The notes under the pieces: model-generated
What the model saw: only the letters and a program-made list of their open reading frames with translations
Told to the model about the DNA's origin: nothing
Database searches by the model: none
Shown here: positions 48,683-50,358 of the stretch, one piece after another
Numbering within the stretch: the first letter of the stretch is position 1
Layout of the letters: every line of letters begins with the position of its first letter
Made by a program: the position numbers and the translations under genes
From: Bacillota bacterium
GTDB lineage: Bacteria; Bacillota; Sulfobacillia; Sulfobacillales; Sulfobacillaceae
Direction: 5' to 3'
Length of the DNA: 50,358 nucleotides
NCBI GenBank assembly: GCA_021797635.1
Contig: JAJZZI010000074.1
Location: 1-50,358, forward strand

Positions 48683-50353
48683 ATGCCCGAATCAACATTC
48701 CGTTTCAGCCCCCGCCCTAACCAAGCCCACCAAATCCAATGGCGGCCCTACGGCCCCGAGGCATTTGCTGAAGCTCGCGAACAGGGCAAGTTGGTATTGC
48801 TCTCTATCTCGGCAGTATGGTGCCATTGGTGCCACGTGATGGACGAGACCACGTTTTCCGATCCTACCGTGATTCAACGCATCAATCAACAATTCATCCC
48901 CCTTCGCGTCGACAGCGACCAACGGCCGGACATCAACCAGCGCTACAATATGGGCGGGTGGCCGACCGTTGCCATATTAAGTCCTGAGGGGGAAGCCCTC
49001 ACCGGAGGCACCTATATTGCCACCGAAGACCTTTTATCGCTGTTCGACCAAGTCACGCAGTATTGGGAACAAAATCGGGAAGAAATGGACCGCAAGCTAA
49101 CGCCTCCCGCTCCCTTAAATCTCATCCCCCATCCTACCGCCCCCGAAGAGGCGACCGTGGTTCAGATTCTCGACACCATCCGCCAGCAATTTGATCGAGC
49201 CTACGGGGGGTTGGGTGCAGCGCCAAAATTCCCCCACTTCGATGTCTGGGAGTTGTGCCTTGCCCGGTTTGCGGCTTCCGGGGGCCAGGATGGATGGGCA
49301 GCGGGCATGGTGGTTCGTACCTTGGATGCCATGGCCGGAAGCAACCTTTACGACGCGATCGGCGGAGGCTTCTTTCGCTACTCGACCACGCGCGAATGGA
49401 CAATTCCACATTACGAAAAAATCTTAGAAGACAACGCCTTGATGGTCAAACTTTACCTGCGTGCCTACCAGGTTCTGGGTGACGAATCCTACCGTCAGGT
49501 GGCCGACGCCGTGCTAACGTGGGCCAACCGTACGTTATTGACCGCCGATGGATTGTGGGGCGGATCGCAAGACGCGGACGAGGCCTACTATCAGCTCTCG
49601 CCGGAAGAGCGCGAAAAGGCGCAGGCTCCGCATGTCGACCCCGTCATCCACACCAATTGGAACGCCCAGATGATTTCAGCACAACTACTCGGCGCCGCCT
49701 TGATTAACCCAGGCACCTATACGGCGGTGGCCTTGACGGCACTGGAGGCGCTTTGGGACCGGATGTGGGACGAGCAGCAGGGACTGTACCACTTTGCCGA
49801 CCGCGAACCCAAACTCCCGGGTCTGTTGACGGACCTGGTGCCCATGGTCAACGTGCTGATTGATGCCTTCGAATTTAATGGCGACCCGCTCTTTTTGCAG
49901 CGGGCACACGCCCTGGTGGATTTTGCCGACCGTCATCTCCACGGCGATCACTGCTACTACGACCAGCCCGAAACGGCCAAGGCAGCGGGTCGCCTGCAGC
50001 ATCGCCAGACCCCCTTGCCGGATAATGTCCAAATGGCCCGCGCGCTCTTTCGCTTGGGATCGATCGAGGACGACGAGCGCCTTCGCGAAAGAGCCACGTC
50101 ACTTTTGGGCAGCTTTACTCAGGTAGCCCAAGAAAACGGAGTCTTTGGCGCCAGTTGGGCCCTTGTGGCCGACCAAATGACGGCCCCTTTGTTTGAAGCC
50201 AACGTCGTAGAGTCCTCCCACCATTCGGGAAACCAGTTGCGTCAAGCTATCTATGGCGTATACGACCGTAATCGTGCCATCCGCACCTTGCGCATCGGAA
50301 CTACGGCGTTCGACGAAAGCGACTTTCCTGAAGTTCCGTTGCCCGCCCTCTAA
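48683..50353 (+). CDS. DUF255 thioredoxin-like protein (YyaL/SSP411-like)
   Basis: IQWRPYGPEAFAEAREQGKLVLLSISAVWCHWCHVMDETTFSD with CHWC motif; ends at a stop just before the window edge. Confidence 0.9.
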   Translation: MPESTFRFSPRPNQAHQIQWRPYGPEAFAEAREQGKLVLLSISAVWCHWCHVMDETTFSDPTVIQRINQQFIPLRVDSDQRPDINQRYNMGGWPTVAILSPEGEALTGGTYIATEDLLSLFDQVTQYWEQNREEMDRKLTPPAPLNLIPHPTAPEEATVVQILDTIRQQFDRAYGGLGAAPKFPHFDVWELCLARFAASGGQDGWAAGMVVRTLDAMAGSNLYDAIGGGFFRYSTTREWTIPHYEKILEDNALMVKLYLRAYQVLGDESYRQVADAVLTWANRTLLTADGLWGGSQDADEAYYQLSPEEREKAQAPHVDPVIHTNWNAQMISAQLLGAALINPGTYTAVALTALEALWDRMWDEQQGLYHFADREPKLPGLLTDLVPMVNVLIDAFEFNGDPLFLQRAHALVDFADRHLHGDHCYYDQPETAKAAGRLQHRQTPLPDNVQMARALFRLGSIEDDERLRERATSLLGSFTQVAQENGVFGASWALVADQMTAPLFEANVVESSHHSGNQLRQAIYGVYDRNRAIRTLRIGTTAFDESDFPEVPLPAL

Positions 50354-50358
50354 GATCG

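Noticed and set aside
1-50358. CRISPR arrays, tRNA genes, rRNA genes, prophage or defence systems
   Set aside because: No regularly spaced repeats, no tRNA T-loop/acceptor patterns, no rRNA segments, and no recognisable integrase, restriction, or toxin-antitoxin genes.

Overview
The window is about 50 kb of a high-GC, spore-former-type Firmicutes chromosome, most likely Sulfobacillus/Thermaerobacter-like by gene content (inference). Its core is a housekeeping block, mostly on the minus strand, in nearly the order of the Bacillus subtilis holA-rpsT-spoIIP-lepA-hemW-hrcA-grpE-dnaJ-prmA-rsmE-rpsU-yqeY-yqfC-yqfD-phoH-pgpH-ybeY-dgkA-cdd-era-recO-glyQ-glyS-ppsR-dnaG-sigA region. It is flanked by RNase P RNA, a sugar-acid/dehydrogenase cassette and folE on the left. 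On the right are an orphan histidine kinase, a duplicated-permease ABC transporter with a small heat-shock protein, leuS with a T-box leader, an SDR and a DUF255 protein. The most notable departures from the expected layout are: (1) a SpoIIP homologue whose two conserved catalytic-type histidine motifs read QTF and DVQRS, with gpr missing next to it; (2) dnaK missing between grpE and dnaJ; (3) a divergent, translationally coupled pair, an MqnC/MqnE-like radical SAM enzyme and an unrecognised 217-aa partner, where yqfA/yqfB would normally sit; (4) an IS200/IS605-like hairpin-rich relic separating glyQ from glyS; (5) an unexplained, repeat- and hairpin-containing ~0.4 kb intergenic region next to sigA. 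No CRISPR arrays, tRNAs or intact transposase genes were recognised.
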